Positions 8,810-17,299 are shown, counted from the stretch's first letter. The stretch is DNA of 64,000 nucleotides from Scytonema hofmannii PCC 7110 (GCF_000346485.2 NZ_KQ976354.1:6040480-6104479), one strand, 5' to 3'. Made by a program: numbers and translations. The notes: generated from the letters alone by a model not told the origin.

Positions 8810-9610
8810 TTAAGAACCCTGAGTTGGGGGATTTGGTGGAACTTGTTCGGGAGGTGTTTCAGCAGGAGGAGCAAGTTCAGCATCGGGAGCAACTTCTACA
8901 ACAGGAAGAGGCGGTGTTTTATCCTCTGCACTTTCTTGAGCCGCTTCTACCAATTGCCAGGACGGAGGATTTGGTGGAATTGGTTCTGTAACAAGCTTGG
9001 TTTTTGCTTCCGAATCAACGACTGCTTCTGCTGGTTGTCTTGATGTTGGGGTTGTGGCTTCAGTGTCAGTGGTAGGCGGTTCTGCGATAGGCGAAGCGCC
9101 TAACGGCTTAAGCCGTATCGCACTGCGTTGGTCAGAAATTTCAACCGTTGGCGTTGCTGTAGGAGATACAGCTGCTTTTGAAGTTTCCGGGGTCTTAGTC
9201 ACCCCAGTGTGTTGAACCTTATCTTTTGGACGAGAGAAGGTGCTACTAAACCACTGTTGCAACGGAGCGAGTCGTTCTTGCAGTGACAGCTGAGAAACCG
9301 AGCTTTGAAGGTTCGTTTTGACCTCTTCAGCACTTGGTATTTGGGTTTGTTGTGCTGTAGGCGTCAGTTGACGGCGCAATGAGAGTGTTTGCCAGCCAAA
9401 CCACCCCAAAAGAGCGACACTAGCCACATGACCCAGCAAAAGACCTCCAGTAATGCGTGGTGCAAATATCCATAAAACCAAGGCGTAGAACAGCCCTACA
9501 CCACTCCAAATAAAATCATTCTTTCGGTGGATTTCTGGGAAAAAGAAAGCTGCTATGTAGAGCGCTATACTACCCAGACCAACTGTCAACGCTAGGACGT
9601 GTGCCAGCAT
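8810..9610 (-). CDS. ycf66: Ycf66 family membrane protein
   Basis: This 266-residue protein begins MLAHVLALTVGLGSIALYIA, with an N-terminal membrane helix followed by FFFPEIHRKNDFIWSGVGLF and two more helices. That is the Ycf66 domain shared by cyanobacteria and chloroplasts (function unknown). After about residue 90 it becomes a long Pro/Ala/Glu-rich tail ending NPPTQGS. Inside this tail the peptide AIRLKPLGASPIA is encoded by a palindromic repeat (9084-9121) that also occurs in the kinase at 11591-12784. The tail is probably disordered, which would explain tolerance of the insertion. Confidence 0.88.
   Translation of the reverse strand: MLAHVLALTVGLGSIALYIAAFFFPEIHRKNDFIWSGVGLFYALVLWIFAPRITGGLLLGHVASVALLGWFGWQTLSLRRQLTPTAQQTQIPSAEEVKTNLQSSVSQLSLQERLAPLQQWFSSTFSRPKDKVQHTGVTKTPETSKAAVSPTATPTVEISDQRSAIRLKPLGASPIAEPPTTDTEATTPTSRQPAEAVVDSEAKTKLVTEPIPPNPPSWQLVEAAQESAEDKTPPLPVVEVAPDAELAPPAETPPEQVPPNPPTQGS
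9084..9121. repeat. 38-bp palindromic repeat inside ycf66, in frame
   Basis: The sequence runs from gcgataggcg to cgtatcgc with internal palindromes aggcgaagcgcct and cggcttaagccg. It is translated on the minus strand as AIRLKPLGASPIA. An almost identical copy at 11850-11887 is translated in the same frame in a kinase gene. This is an interstitial element inside coding sequence. Confidence 0.85.
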
Positions 9611-9635
9611 CTTGTGGTTACTCCTTTCTGGAATT

Positions 9636-9716
9636 GGGGAATAGGGAGTGGTGAGTAGGGAGTAGGGAGTAGGAATATTTTATAACTATTCCCCATTCCC
9701 CATTCCCCACTCCCCT
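9636..9716. repeat. Heptanucleotide repeat pair upstream of gnd
   Basis: A G-rich run built from gggagta and gggaata units (9636-9673) is followed by a C-rich run of ccccatt/ccccact units (9688-9716). The two arms are nearly complementary and could fold into a long hairpin. This is a short tandemly repeated repetitive (STRR) sequence as in heterocystous cyanobacteria. The rest of 9611-9898 has no gene. Confidence 0.8.
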
Positions 9717-9898
9717 CAACTAATTTTGCAAAATTTGTCCGTAAATTGTTGAGATAGATACAAATTAAAATTAATTGTTTGTATCTTTGTGTATTTTTAC
9801 TCTGTTCGTGAAGTCTTAATGTCTTCTTTATAAGAGAAGCGAAAATCTCGGACTAACCTAAAGATAAAGAGAATCTGCAAGAGTTAGCCAAAAAAATT

Positions 9899-11329
9899 AT
9901 GACACAGCAAAGCTTTGGTGTGATTGGTCTAGCCGTTATGGGAGAGAACATCGCTCTAAACGTTGAGCGAAACGGCTTTCCAATCGCAGTTTACAACCGC
10001 TCGCGCGACAAGACCGATAAATTCATGGCGGAACGTGCTAACGGAAGAAACGTCAAAGCCGCGTTTTCTCTGGAAGAGTTCGTAGCTGCCTTGGAACGTC
10101 CCAGACGAATTTTGATTATGGTTCAAGCTGGTAAGCCTGTAGATGCAGTGATTGGCCAGCTTAAACCTTTGCTAGACGAAGGTGACATCATTATCGACGG
10201 TGGCAACTCTTGGTTTGAAGATACAGATCGACGCACTCAAGAATTGGAACCTGCTGGTTTTCGGTTCCTTGGGATGGGCGTCAGTGGTGGTGAAGAAGGA
10301 GCACTCAATGGTCCTTCACTCATGCCGGGAGGGACACAAAGCTCTTACAAGTATTTGGAGCCAATTTTTACGAAAATTGCGGCTCAAGTCGATGATGGTG
10401 CTTGCGTAACCTACGTTGGTCCCGGTGGTTCCGGTCACTACGTGAAGATGGTGCATAACGGCATTGAGTATGGTGATATGCAGCTAATTGCAGAAGCCTA
10501 CGATTTGCTGAAAAGTGCTGCTGGATTGGATCACAATCAGCTCCATCAAGTTTTTAGTGAGTGGAATACCACCGACGAACTAAATTCTTTCTTGATTGAA
10601 ATTACTGCCAACATCTTCCCCTATATCGACCCAAGTACAAATTTACCTCTGGTAGATTTGATTGTTGACGCGGCTGGTCAAAAGGGAACCGGACGTTGGA
10701 CAGTACAAACTGCTTTGGAATTGGGTGTTGCTATTCCGACCATTACCGCCGCAGTCAATGGTCGAATCATGTCTTCCTACAAGCAAGAACGTATTGCAGC
10801 ATCTAAGATCCTCACAGGTCCAACAGGCAAATATCAGGGTGATAGCAAAGAGTTTATCAACAAAGTTCGCGATGCTCTCTACTGCTCAAAAATCTGTTCC
10901 TATGCTCAAGGAATGGCTTTGCTATCCAAAGCTTCCCAAACATATAACTGGAATTTGCAACTGGGCGAATTGGCACGGATTTGGAAGGGTGGCTGTATCA
11001 TTCGGGCTGGATTTTTGAATAAAATCAAGAATGCTTTTGGCGAAAATTCATCTCTACCCAACCTGCTCTTAGCGCCTGAATTTAAACAGACAATCCTTGA
11101 TAGGCAAAATGCTTGGCGGGATGTTTTGGCAACTGCAGCAAAACTAGGTATCCCAGTACCAGCATTCAGTGCATCTTTGGATTACTTTGATAGCTACCGT
11201 CGCGATCGCCTACCTCAAAACCTGACTCAAGCACAACGCGACTACTTTGGCGCACACACCTACGAGCGTCTAGACAAACCCGGTGCTTTCCACACTGAGT
11301 GGGTCCCTATTACCGAGAAGAACGGCTAA
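9899..11329 (+). CDS. gnd: 6-phosphogluconate dehydrogenase, decarboxylating
   Basis: This 476-residue enzyme of the oxidative pentose phosphate pathway converts 6-phosphogluconate and NADP+ to ribulose-5-phosphate, CO2 and NADPH. The nucleotide-binding GLAVMG is at residues 10-15. The signature GVSGGEEGALNGPSLMPGG is at 127-145. Lys183, Asn187, Glu190 and Tyr191 in KMVHNGIEYGD form the substrate/catalytic site. Length is typical. The pathway is the main night-time and heterocyst NADPH source in cyanobacteria. It is monocistronic; the tandem repeat at 11373 lies downstream. Confidence 0.98.
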   Translation: MTQQSFGVIGLAVMGENIALNVERNGFPIAVYNRSRDKTDKFMAERANGRNVKAAFSLEEFVAALERPRRILIMVQAGKPVDAVIGQLKPLLDEGDIIIDGGNSWFEDTDRRTQELEPAGFRFLGMGVSGGEEGALNGPSLMPGGTQSSYKYLEPIFTKIAAQVDDGACVTYVGPGGSGHYVKMVHNGIEYGDMQLIAEAYDLLKSAAGLDHNQLHQVFSEWNTTDELNSFLIEITANIFPYIDPSTNLPLVDLIVDAAGQKGTGRWTVQTALELGVAIPTITAAVNGRIMSSYKQERIAASKILTGPTGKYQGDSKEFINKVRDALYCSKICSYAQGMALLSKASQTYNWNLQLGELARIWKGGCIIRAGFLNKIKNAFGENSSLPNLLLAPEFKQTILDRQNAWRDVLATAAKLGIPVPAFSASLDYFDSYRRDRLPQNLTQAQRDYFGAHTYERLDKPGAFHTEWVPITEKNG

Positions 11330-11372
11330 ATTCCAACCTGTTTTTCGCCGAATGAAATAATGTGGGGTAGGC

Positions 11373-11483
11373 GTCCTCGCCTGCCCCTAATTCATGGCAT
11401 ACTGCTCACGTCCTCGCCTGCCCCTAATTCATGGCATACTGCTCACGTCCTCGCCTGCCCCTAATTCATGGCATACTGCTCAC
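11373..11483. repeat. Three perfect 37-bp tandem repeats
   Basis: The units 11373-11409, 11410-11446 and 11447-11483 are identical, each beginning gtcctcgcctgcccc and ending catactgctcac. They follow the gnd stop by about 45 bp and are flanked by gtggggtaggc and ggcgggcaagatgcccgc. Perfect identity implies recent expansion. There are no unique spacers, so it is not CRISPR. Confidence 0.92.
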
Positions 11484-11557
11484 CTTTTTTTCCTGGCGGG
11501 CAAGATGCCCGCACCACAAGAGCAAATTTTGGAATAATTGTTCATTTGGAAGTTTTT

Positions 11558-11585
11558 TACGGGGGCAATGCCTTGCGCCTCTACT
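11558..11585. repeat. Palindromic repeat around ggcaatgccttgcgcc
   Basis: A palindromic element with core gcaatgccttgcgcc ends just before the kinase stop codon region. A second copy is at 59612-59639. Both belong to a dispersed cyanobacterial repeat family of the gtaggggcgcaatgcc type. Confidence 0.65.
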
Positions 11586-11590
11586 AACAA

Positions 11591-12784
11591 CTAACCATTT
11601 TCTTGATACTTAGCTTTTAATTCCTCTAATTCCTCATCAATAATACTTTTGCCAGAAGGCTGGGGTTGTTGTGCGGGTTGAAATTGAGTGTTTGTACTGA
11701 CATTGTTTGAGTTCCCACCACTGCTACCCCCCAAAAGCTTTGTTTTTACTTCTTGCAGTTCTTTATCAATTAAGTCATTTATAGGATTGACAGAAACAGA
11801 TTTATGTGCAGTGGACAGTGGATTAACAGGAGTGACTGCTATTGGTGATGCGATAGGCGAAGCGCCTAACGGCTGAAGCCGTATCGCTACTGACGACTGG
11901 TGATTCAAATCTGTAAGGACAGCATTGACTGTTTGATAGCGTTGGGCAACAGTAGGTTCTAGCATTTTGTCAAGAATTCGTCTCAACTCATTGCTGACTG
12001 GAGTTTTGAGATGCTGTTGCCAAACCCAAGTCGCATTATAAGTATCATATATGTCAAAAGGAGAACACTGAGTTAGGAGATGAATGCAAGTCACACCCAA
12101 ACTAAATATGTCACTTGCAAAAACAGCTTTTCCTCTGATTTGTTCGGGTGCAACATATTCCGGACTACCAATACTAGTACCAGTTCTGTTTAAAGCAGTA
12201 TAAGTAGCTGCTTTTGCAGCACCAAAATCTACGATAACAAGATTTCCAACGGCTGAGGCAGTCGATTTTCGGCGAATTATATTTTCTGGTTTAATATCTC
12301 TGTGAATGACTTGTCTTTCATGACAAAACTGCAACACTGGCAATAAGTCGTTGAGTAAGTGCCGAATTTCCACTTCATTGAAAGCACCTCTTTGTGCCAA
12401 TTCCTCAGCCAAGTTAAGCCCATCAATAAATTCTTGTACAAGATACTGGCGATCGTCTTGAGTAAAATAAGCCAGTAGTTCTGGGATTTGTGGATGTTTT
12501 CCCAACTCATCCAAGCGCATTGCTTCTTGAGTAAACAACTCAACGGCTTTTTCCACTGTACTCGTGCCTTGGGCTTGGGGATAAAATTGCTTAATGACAC
12601 AGCGTGGTTTAGACGGTTTATCCTCATCCACAGCTAAGAAGGTTCTACCAAAACCACCTTGTCCTATTGGTTTGATAGCACGGTATCGTTCTTTTAGGAG
12701 GAGTTTGGAACCGCAAGTCAAGCAAAACTTGCCATCATTGGTATGCTGGGGGTTCGGACAAAAGGGATTCAGGCAGTAGGTCAT
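11591..12784 (-). CDS. Ser/Thr protein kinase with 4-Cys prefix
   Basis: This 397-residue Hanks-type kinase starts at ATG 12784 (MTYCLNPFCPNPQHTNDGKF); an upstream ATG at 12808 is less likely. The N-terminal zinc ribbon has four cysteines (CLNPFCPNP ... CLTC). Kinase motifs follow: glycine loop GQGGFGRTF, catalytic lysine in CVIKQFYP, HRDIKPEN loop, DFG, and APEQ. The C-terminal tail is low complexity and ends in IIDEELEELKAKYQENG. Just after the kinase domain the peptide AIRLQPLGASPIA is encoded by the palindromic repeat at 11850-11887. The substrate is unknown. Confidence 0.93.
   Translation of the reverse strand: MTYCLNPFCPNPQHTNDGKFCLTCGSKLLLKERYRAIKPIGQGGFGRTFLAVDEDKPSKPRCVIKQFYPQAQGTSTVEKAVELFTQEAMRLDELGKHPQIPELLAYFTQDDRQYLVQEFIDGLNLAEELAQRGAFNEVEIRHLLNDLLPVLQFCHERQVIHRDIKPENIIRRKSTASAVGNLVIVDFGAAKAATYTALNRTGTSIGSPEYVAPEQIRGKAVFASDIFSLGVTCIHLLTQCSPFDIYDTYNATWVWQQHLKTPVSNELRRILDKMLEPTVAQRYQTVNAVLTDLNHQSSVAIRLQPLGASPIASPIAVTPVNPLSTAHKSVSVNPINDLIDKELQEVKTKLLGGSSGGNSNNVSTNTQFQPAQQPQPSGKSIIDEELEELKAKYQENG
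11850..11887. repeat. 38-bp palindromic repeat inside kinase gene, in frame
   Basis: This copy is identical to 9084-9121 except for one base (cggctgaagccg instead of cggcttaagccg). It is translated on the minus strand as AIRLQPLGASPIA, the same frame as in ycf66. Confidence 0.85.
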
Positions 12785-12885
12785 GTTACAGCGATCGTAC
12801 AGTGGCAAACTTCTTGTTATATTTAGAAGTTCGCTCTCAGTTATCTTTATTCTGCCACGTCAAACAAAATGGTGCTTTATGTTCG

Positions 12886-13380
12886 TCAATTATCCTTTCC
12901 AAAACGTTGATTGAGTGGGTGTGCTACCCTATCCTTCATGACTTCTGCTAACATTTCATCCACCGACTCAGGATCGTCGGCGACTAATCCTATCAATCGG
13001 TCTCGGAAAATTTGTTCATAGCAGAACGCTTTAACAACTGAGCCTTCAGCCACAAATGCAATACTAGGTCGTAGATACTCAAATGCAAAAATCACTTGAT
13101 CTCGATAACCTTGGTCATTTTCACATACCCACACGGTCATTAACTTTTTACCAATGAAAGACTGACACCAAGATGGAGTATTTACTACAGAAGCAGTGGT
13201 ATTTGGTTCTTGCCTTATCTCTATTTCATCAGTATCAGTCATTGGTATCAATGTAACTGTTGAATCTTGAAAAATAAGCTGAACTTTATCTAGACAAAGT
13301 TCATTACCAACAAACTCTTCATATTCAACTATTGATACTGCTGTTAAAGGCTGTCCTACAGGAAATTTATTCACCACCAT
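12886..13380 (-). CDS. Hypothetical protein
   Basis: This 164-residue protein starts at MVVNKFPVGQPLTAVSIVEY. A longer frame from 13440 would overlap the upstream gene much further; the chosen ATG gives a 14-bp overlap with the end of the 13367-13633 gene (ATGGTGGTGAATAA), a translational-coupling signature. The protein is acidic with alternating beta and helical segments, and has no recognised domain, signal peptide or membrane helix. With its partner it forms a two-gene operon of unknown function. Confidence 0.6.
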   Translation of the reverse strand: MVVNKFPVGQPLTAVSIVEYEEFVGNELCLDKVQLIFQDSTVTLIPMTDTDEIEIRQEPNTTASVVNTPSWCQSFIGKKLMTVWVCENDQGYRDQVIFAFEYLRPSIAFVAEGSVVKAFCYEQIFRDRLIGLVADDPESVDEMLAEVMKDRVAHPLNQRFGKDN

Positions 13381-13633
13381 ATTTTTCACGCTTCTTTTTA
13401 GCTTGTTTAAGAATTTTAATAGCAGTTTCTGCGTCGGCATCTCCTACGGATGCAAGATTGGCTAACTCACCCACTTTTAAATTTTGATAATCGGTTCGCA
13501 ATTGATTGACTTGACCTTGCCCTCCTCCACGCTCTCGAATTGCATTAGCAATGATGTCATCTTTCAGAATAACAAGATTGCCAAGTTTCTTCAGCCCACC
13601 AGGTGAAAGTTTAACTCCCTCTTGCTCATCCAT
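13367..13633 (-). CDS. Small hypothetical protein
   Basis: This 88-residue hydrophilic protein begins MDEQEGVKLSPGGLKKLGNL and ends KKKREKYGGE. It is helical and Lys/Asp-rich, and I recognise no domain. It is the first gene of a coupled pair with the 164-residue protein, overlapping its start by 14 bp. Size and order recall small toxin-antitoxin or adaptor operons, but nothing in the sequence proves that. Confidence 0.55.
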   Translation of the reverse strand: MDEQEGVKLSPGGLKKLGNLVILKDDIIANAIRERGGGQGQVNQLRTDYQNLKVGELANLASVGDADAETAIKILKQAKKKREKYGGE

Positions 13634-13964
13634 TAAATTGGCTCTAACTTTGTTTTTTCGTCTAAGTAAATTTTAATTTTACTGTTAAATTAGATACTTT
13701 CTTATAGGCGATCGCTGACTTGCACAAAAAGGCGTAAATAGAGATCCCATTTTCACGACTTCTCGTCTTTTGTTCCCTGGCTCCACCGGGGCATACATAC
13801 ACCGAGCCTCTGCTTCGCGTGATAGACTGACGCTTCTAGCCCTCTAAATCAATAAAAAAAGGATAAAGTATAAAGTCAGCAATTTTTATCCTTTAGCTTT
13901 CATCCTTTATCCTTTATAAAATGTGTCTAGATGTAATAATGATGCTGCTGAGGCAAAAATCTGT
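13634..13964. other. Intergenic region with repeats
   Basis: No gene is visible. It contains a HIP1 site near 13709, a short palindromic stretch near 13800-13830 (gcctctgcttcgcgtgatag), and at 13855-13916 a pair of repeats built on aaaggataaag and its complement ctttatccttt that could form a hairpin just ahead of the YbjN-like gene. Confidence 0.5.
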
Positions 13965-14468
13965 ATGACAAGCTACCAATCACAGCAAGAAAAGCCCGTA
14001 ACTGAATCCGTGTCAGATGCGGAACTCATCAACGAATTTATCGCTGAGACAACGAGTATCAACTATGTAGAGATCGTTGAAAACGTCATCGATACTTTAG
14101 AACAAGATGACAGTGCAATGGTAAGTCATCCTTCAGAAGGAGGTTATCGTTGGAAGTTTAACTATGGTAGTGTAGAAGTCTTTGTCCAGCTGACTGGCAT
14201 AACAGATGAAGATACCATAACGGTTTGGTCAGCGGTGCTAAAATTGCCTGCTAAGGATGAACCAAAATTAATGCGACAACTCTTGGAAATGAATGCATCA
14301 AGTACCTTTGAATCCCATTTTGCCATCATTGAAAACCAAGTAGTTGTTATGGGAACCCGCACTTTAACAGATTTATCCCCTAGTGAGGTTTCCCGTCTGA
14401 TTACGGTGGTAGCAACTATCGCTGACAACAACGACGAAGCGTTACAATCTGAGTTCGGTCTTAATTGA
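13965..14468 (+). CDS. YbjN-like domain protein
   Basis: This 167-residue protein has the YbjN/type III secretion chaperone-like fold pattern: an N-terminal helix, then beta strands EGGYRWKFNYGSVEVFVQL, TITVWSAVLKLP, and helix MRQLLEMNASSTFESHFAII followed by NQVVVMGTRTLTDLSPSEV. ATG 13965 is preferred to an upstream GTG at 13923, which would read part of the repeat region. YbjN proteins in cyanobacteria are linked to protein-protein interaction and stress phenotypes, with no biochemical role fixed. It ends 17 bp before the lipoate ligase-like gene, so the two are probably cotranscribed. Confidence 0.8.
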   Translation: MTSYQSQQEKPVTESVSDAELINEFIAETTSINYVEIVENVIDTLEQDDSAMVSHPSEGGYRWKFNYGSVEVFVQLTGITDEDTITVWSAVLKLPAKDEPKLMRQLLEMNASSTFESHFAIIENQVVVMGTRTLTDLSPSEVSRLITVVATIADNNDEALQSEFGLN

Positions 14469-14485
14469 AGAAATTTTAAAATCCT

Positions 14486-15238
14486 ATGTGGCGACTAATT
14501 CCGTTGCTAGAAGCGAATGGTGACTTGCAGATGGCAATTGACCGTTGGTTGCTAGAACAGCACCTGTTGCGATCGCATCCTTCTACTATACGATTTTATA
14601 CTTGGTCGCCACTGACTATTTCCTTAGGATACCACCAACACAAATATCCAGAACACTGGCAAAATCTGGTTTGGCAGGGAGAAAAAATCAACTTGGTGCA
14701 GCGTCCAACAGGGGGACGGGCAGTCTTGCATCAAGGTGATTTAACTTACACCGTAGTAACATCTGGACTGGCGGGAAATCGTCTTGAGATGTACCAAAAA
14801 ATTTGTGAGTTTCTGATTCAAGGGTGGCGATCGCTTGGCGTAGAACTGCACTACGGTACAACAGGGCGAGGTTATATCCATAACCCCAATTGTTTTGGTA
14901 CTGCAACTGGTGCCGATTTAGTATTGCCAGATGGAACAAAATTTATTGGCAGCGCCCAACTGAGACGGGGAGGAACCATTTTGCAACATGGTTCTATTCG
15001 TTTGCAACCAGATGCTGAGTTATTTGCTCAAGTTTTTCCTGGGGAAACATTCACACCCGTGAAACTTCCTCAATTAGACATTGAAAAGATTATGACAGCA
15101 TTACTTTCTGCTGCTAGCCGTTGTTTTGATACCCAGTTTGAGGAGCGTCCTCTGTCTCAGTCTGAATGGGAAGCAATTGAAGCGGGTGTTAAGTTGGTTA
15201 AGATCCCCGACTTCTTCAAGAAGTCGGGGATCTTGTAG
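14486..15238 (+). CDS. Lipoate-protein ligase A family protein
   Basis: This 250-residue protein of the biotin/lipoate ligase (BPL/LplA/LipB) fold shows RPTGGRAVLHQGDLTYTVV and GTKFIGSAQLRRGGTILQHG, the latter carrying the conserved lysine that binds the acyl-adenylate. It would attach lipoyl or octanoyl groups to E2 subunits or GcvH; whether it acts as ligase or octanoyltransferase cannot be read from sequence. It follows the YbjN-like gene by 17 bp. The last 13 residues (VKIPDFFKKSGIL) are encoded largely by a perfect palindromic repeat (15200-15234), so the native C-terminus has been replaced or extended by the repeat. Confidence 0.88.
   Translation: MWRLIPLLEANGDLQMAIDRWLLEQHLLRSHPSTIRFYTWSPLTISLGYHQHKYPEHWQNLVWQGEKINLVQRPTGGRAVLHQGDLTYTVVTSGLAGNRLEMYQKICEFLIQGWRSLGVELHYGTTGRGYIHNPNCFGTATGADLVLPDGTKFIGSAQLRRGGTILQHGSIRLQPDAELFAQVFPGETFTPVKLPQLDIEKIMTALLSAASRCFDTQFEERPLSQSEWEAIEAGVKLVKIPDFFKKSGIL
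15200..15234. terminator. Perfect 17+1+17 palindrome at the end of the lplA-like gene
   Basis: The arms aagatccccgacttctt and aagaagtcggggatctt pair perfectly around one central base. The palindrome lies inside the coding frame and the stop TAG follows at once. The same family occurs at 26388-26421. It may act as an RNA 3' end although it lacks a T-run. Confidence 0.8.
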
Positions 15239-15252
15239 CCCATCTTTGTTCT

Positions 15253-15351
15253 GCCAATTTGAACAAAGAATGCGATAGATAGTTAGCTCAAACTAAGTCT
15301 AGACATGGCTTTCTCAATCCAAAATCTAAAATCTAAAATCCAAAATGGTAT
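15253..15351. repeat. About 98-bp dispersed repeat, copy 1
   Basis: The segment from gaacaaagaatg through agtctagacatggctttctc to the aaaatctaaaatccaaaatgg tail matches 23521-23618 over nearly its full length with scattered mismatches. In both cases it lies directly before the 3' end of a minus-strand gene. Confidence 0.8.
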
Positions 15352-16328
15352 TAGATAGACTGAGAAGCAAGAAAAGCTTCGACTTCTGCTGCAGTGGGTT
15401 GGGCTGCGATCGCACCTGCTTTCATCGTCGTTAAAGCCCCTGTTGCACTGGCATAATTCAGGATTTTTCTCACAGTTTCTTTGTCGTTCAAGCTTTGGAT
15501 ACCATGAGTCAGTAATTGGTGGATGAAGCCAGCGACAAAACTATCCCCTGCACCAGTTGTATCAACGACAGGGATGGAAAAAGCTGGTAGTTTGCCTTCG
15601 TTTTCCCCAAGGCAATAAGCACAGCCGTTTTCTCCATCTGTGATCAAAACTCCTTCAACCGAATTTAGGCGGTAAGTGATTGCGCCTGCATCACTGGTGT
15701 CAAATAGCCATTCGGCTTCTTCTTTAGACAGTTTCAGAAAATCGACTTGTTTAAATAATTCTTGAATTTTTTGGGGAGCAATATCAGGGTTTGTCCAGAA
15801 TACGGGACGCCAATTGATATCCAGAAGAATCTTGACATCATACTGTTCTGCTAGCTCTAAAGCGCGGTAAATCGCTTGCCCGCTTTCAGGATAAGCTAAC
15901 TCTAAAGTCCCTAAAACTAGAAAATCTGCTGCTTCAAATAACTCTGTTGGTAATTTGTTAGCTTTCAGGTAAGTGTCAGCAAACTCTGTGGTTTCAAAGT
16001 CTTTAAAGCCAGCAAAAGAGCGATCGCCTTCCAGAGATCGTACAACATTAACTTGCCTTGTTGGTGCTGTGGGATGACGCTGTATTCCTGTTGTATCTAC
16101 ACCCACTGTTTCAAACAGTTCCACCAGTTCATTCCCTGGTGCGTCCTCACCCACACAACCGACAAATCCTGAAGGTGTTCCCAACTTCACTAGAGCACAG
16201 GCTACATTAGCAGGTGCTCCTCCAGGATAAGCAGTCCAAGACTCAACCTCTTCTAGCTTTCGCCCCAATTGGTTAGCCAATCGGTCAAACAAAACTTCAC
16301 CCAGGCACAAAACACGGGGATTACTCAT
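15351..16328 (-). CDS. PfkB-family sugar kinase (probable fructokinase)
   Basis: This 325-residue ribokinase/PfkB protein begins VLCLGEVLFDRL and has the substrate-binding YPGGAPANVACALVKLG. It also has VDTTGAGDSFVAGFIHQLL with the catalytic Asp of GAGD. The EVLFD and GGAPANVA signatures are those of bacterial fructokinases, which phosphorylate fructose released from sucrose. Length is normal. It is transcribed convergently with the lipoate ligase-like gene. The sugar is inferred from family resemblance. Confidence 0.9.
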   Translation of the reverse strand: MSNPRVLCLGEVLFDRLANQLGRKLEEVESWTAYPGGAPANVACALVKLGTPSGFVGCVGEDAPGNELVELFETVGVDTTGIQRHPTAPTRQVNVVRSLEGDRSFAGFKDFETTEFADTYLKANKLPTELFEAADFLVLGTLELAYPESGQAIYRALELAEQYDVKILLDINWRPVFWTNPDIAPQKIQELFKQVDFLKLSKEEAEWLFDTSDAGAITYRLNSVEGVLITDGENGCAYCLGENEGKLPAFSIPVVDTTGAGDSFVAGFIHQLLTHGIQSLNDKETVRKILNYASATGALTTMKAGAIAAQPTAAEVEAFLASQSI

Positions 16329-16679
16329 TGAATTTTGGATTTTGGCTTAGGAACTTCCAGTATAAAATTACAACATTTCTGCCAATTTGTTGGCGATCGT
16401 TCATACAATTAAACAGCAACTTTTGCTACGCACTTTAAGTTTTAAGTACTCTTCTGTAATAGCATTTTTAACTCCTTTTTTCCTGAGTTATCACTTAATT
16501 ATTAAGTATTAAATACAACTAATAAGTTGCCCCCCTTGTCCCTCTTCTCCCCTTGTCCTACCTGCCCCACTGCTCATAAAAATAGTATTTCTGCTTATAC
16601 TTTAAGGATCTACCTCCAAAAGAATCTTCTAGAATGAGAAAGAGCGATTAAGTACATATACTAAGGAGGAAAAAAACTC
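16329..16679. other. Intergenic region before pedR-like gene
   Basis: This 351-bp stretch separates divergent genes. It is AT-rich, with short runs such as cccccttgtccctcttctccccttgtcc around 16530-16560. No gene or clear operator is visible. A strong ribosome binding site aaggagg at 16663-16669 stands 10 nt before the ATG at 16680. Confidence 0.5.
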
Positions 16680-16976
16680 ATGGCTGGTGGCGAGTCTCAG
16701 ACCCCTGTTAGTCTGTCAGACAGAGAACTGCAAATTATTGATTTAGTGGCCGCTGGCTTAACTAACCAAGAGATTGCAGCTAAGTTAGAAATAAGCAAGC
16801 GTACAGTTGACAACCATATCAGCAATATTCTCACCAAGACAGGCACAGATAACCGAGTTGCTCTTGTCCGTTGGGCATTGCACTGGGGCAAAGTCTGCTT
16901 GAATGATGTAAATTGCTGCCCTCTGCCTAATTACAACAATGATTCAACAAGTTCAGCTAACTCAACAAATGTCTAG
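16680..16976 (+). CDS. pedR: LuxR-type HTH regulator, probable PedR
   Basis: This 98-residue protein is little more than a GerE/LuxR helix-turn-helix: LSDRELQIIDLVAAGLTNQE then IAAKLEISKRTVDNHISNIL. It lacks a receiver domain. A Cys-containing tail follows (GKVCLNDVNCC). Size, domain content and the cysteines match PedR, the small regulator of photosynthesis genes that responds to electron transport through thioredoxin. The ortholog call is from memory of that family. The strong Shine-Dalgarno suggests good expression. It is monocistronic and followed by about 460 bp of non-coding DNA. Confidence 0.75.
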   Translation: MAGGESQTPVSLSDRELQIIDLVAAGLTNQEIAAKLEISKRTVDNHISNILTKTGTDNRVALVRWALHWGKVCLNDVNCCPLPNYNNDSTSSANSTNV

Positions 16977-17120
16977 CATTCTGTCAAGCTAATTTTGACT
17001 GGTTGCTTATAGTTTCCTCCTCACAATTTAGATTAAAGGTGTAAACCTTGCAAAATCAAGTAAGGCAGAGCTAAATTAAGTAGTCATCATGTATTTTCAT
17101 ACACCAAAACGGATAAAAAT

Positions 17121-17152
17121 GCGATTGGCGATTGGCGATTGGTGATTGGTTG
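17121..17152. repeat. gattggc heptamer tandem repeat
   Basis: Four successive gattggc/gattggt units lie in the gap downstream of the pedR-like gene. This is an STRR-type repeat, followed by two copies of tgacccc. Confidence 0.75.
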
Positions 17153-17216
17153 TTCTCCCCTGACCCCTGACCCCTATTTTCATTTTCTATCTAACCAGTA
17201 ACAAACTAACTACATT

Positions 17217-17299
17217 TTGTGCGGCGTTTCTCTCAGGAATTTTCAAGGAATAAATTATCCAAAATGAGGCTTCCATCAGAGAAGAACAACGCCGCACAA
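17217..17299. repeat. 12-bp perfect inverted repeat with 59-nt loop
   Basis: ttgtgcggcgtt (17217-17228) is complementary to aacgccgcacaa (17288-17299). It lies about 140 bp upstream of the conserved gene at 17439 in otherwise empty DNA. It could be a short MITE-like unit or a regulatory RNA structure; nothing shows which. Confidence 0.6.

Noticed and set aside
11373..11483. CRISPR-like array
   Set aside because: The three 37-bp units are contiguous with no spacers, and no cas genes are near.
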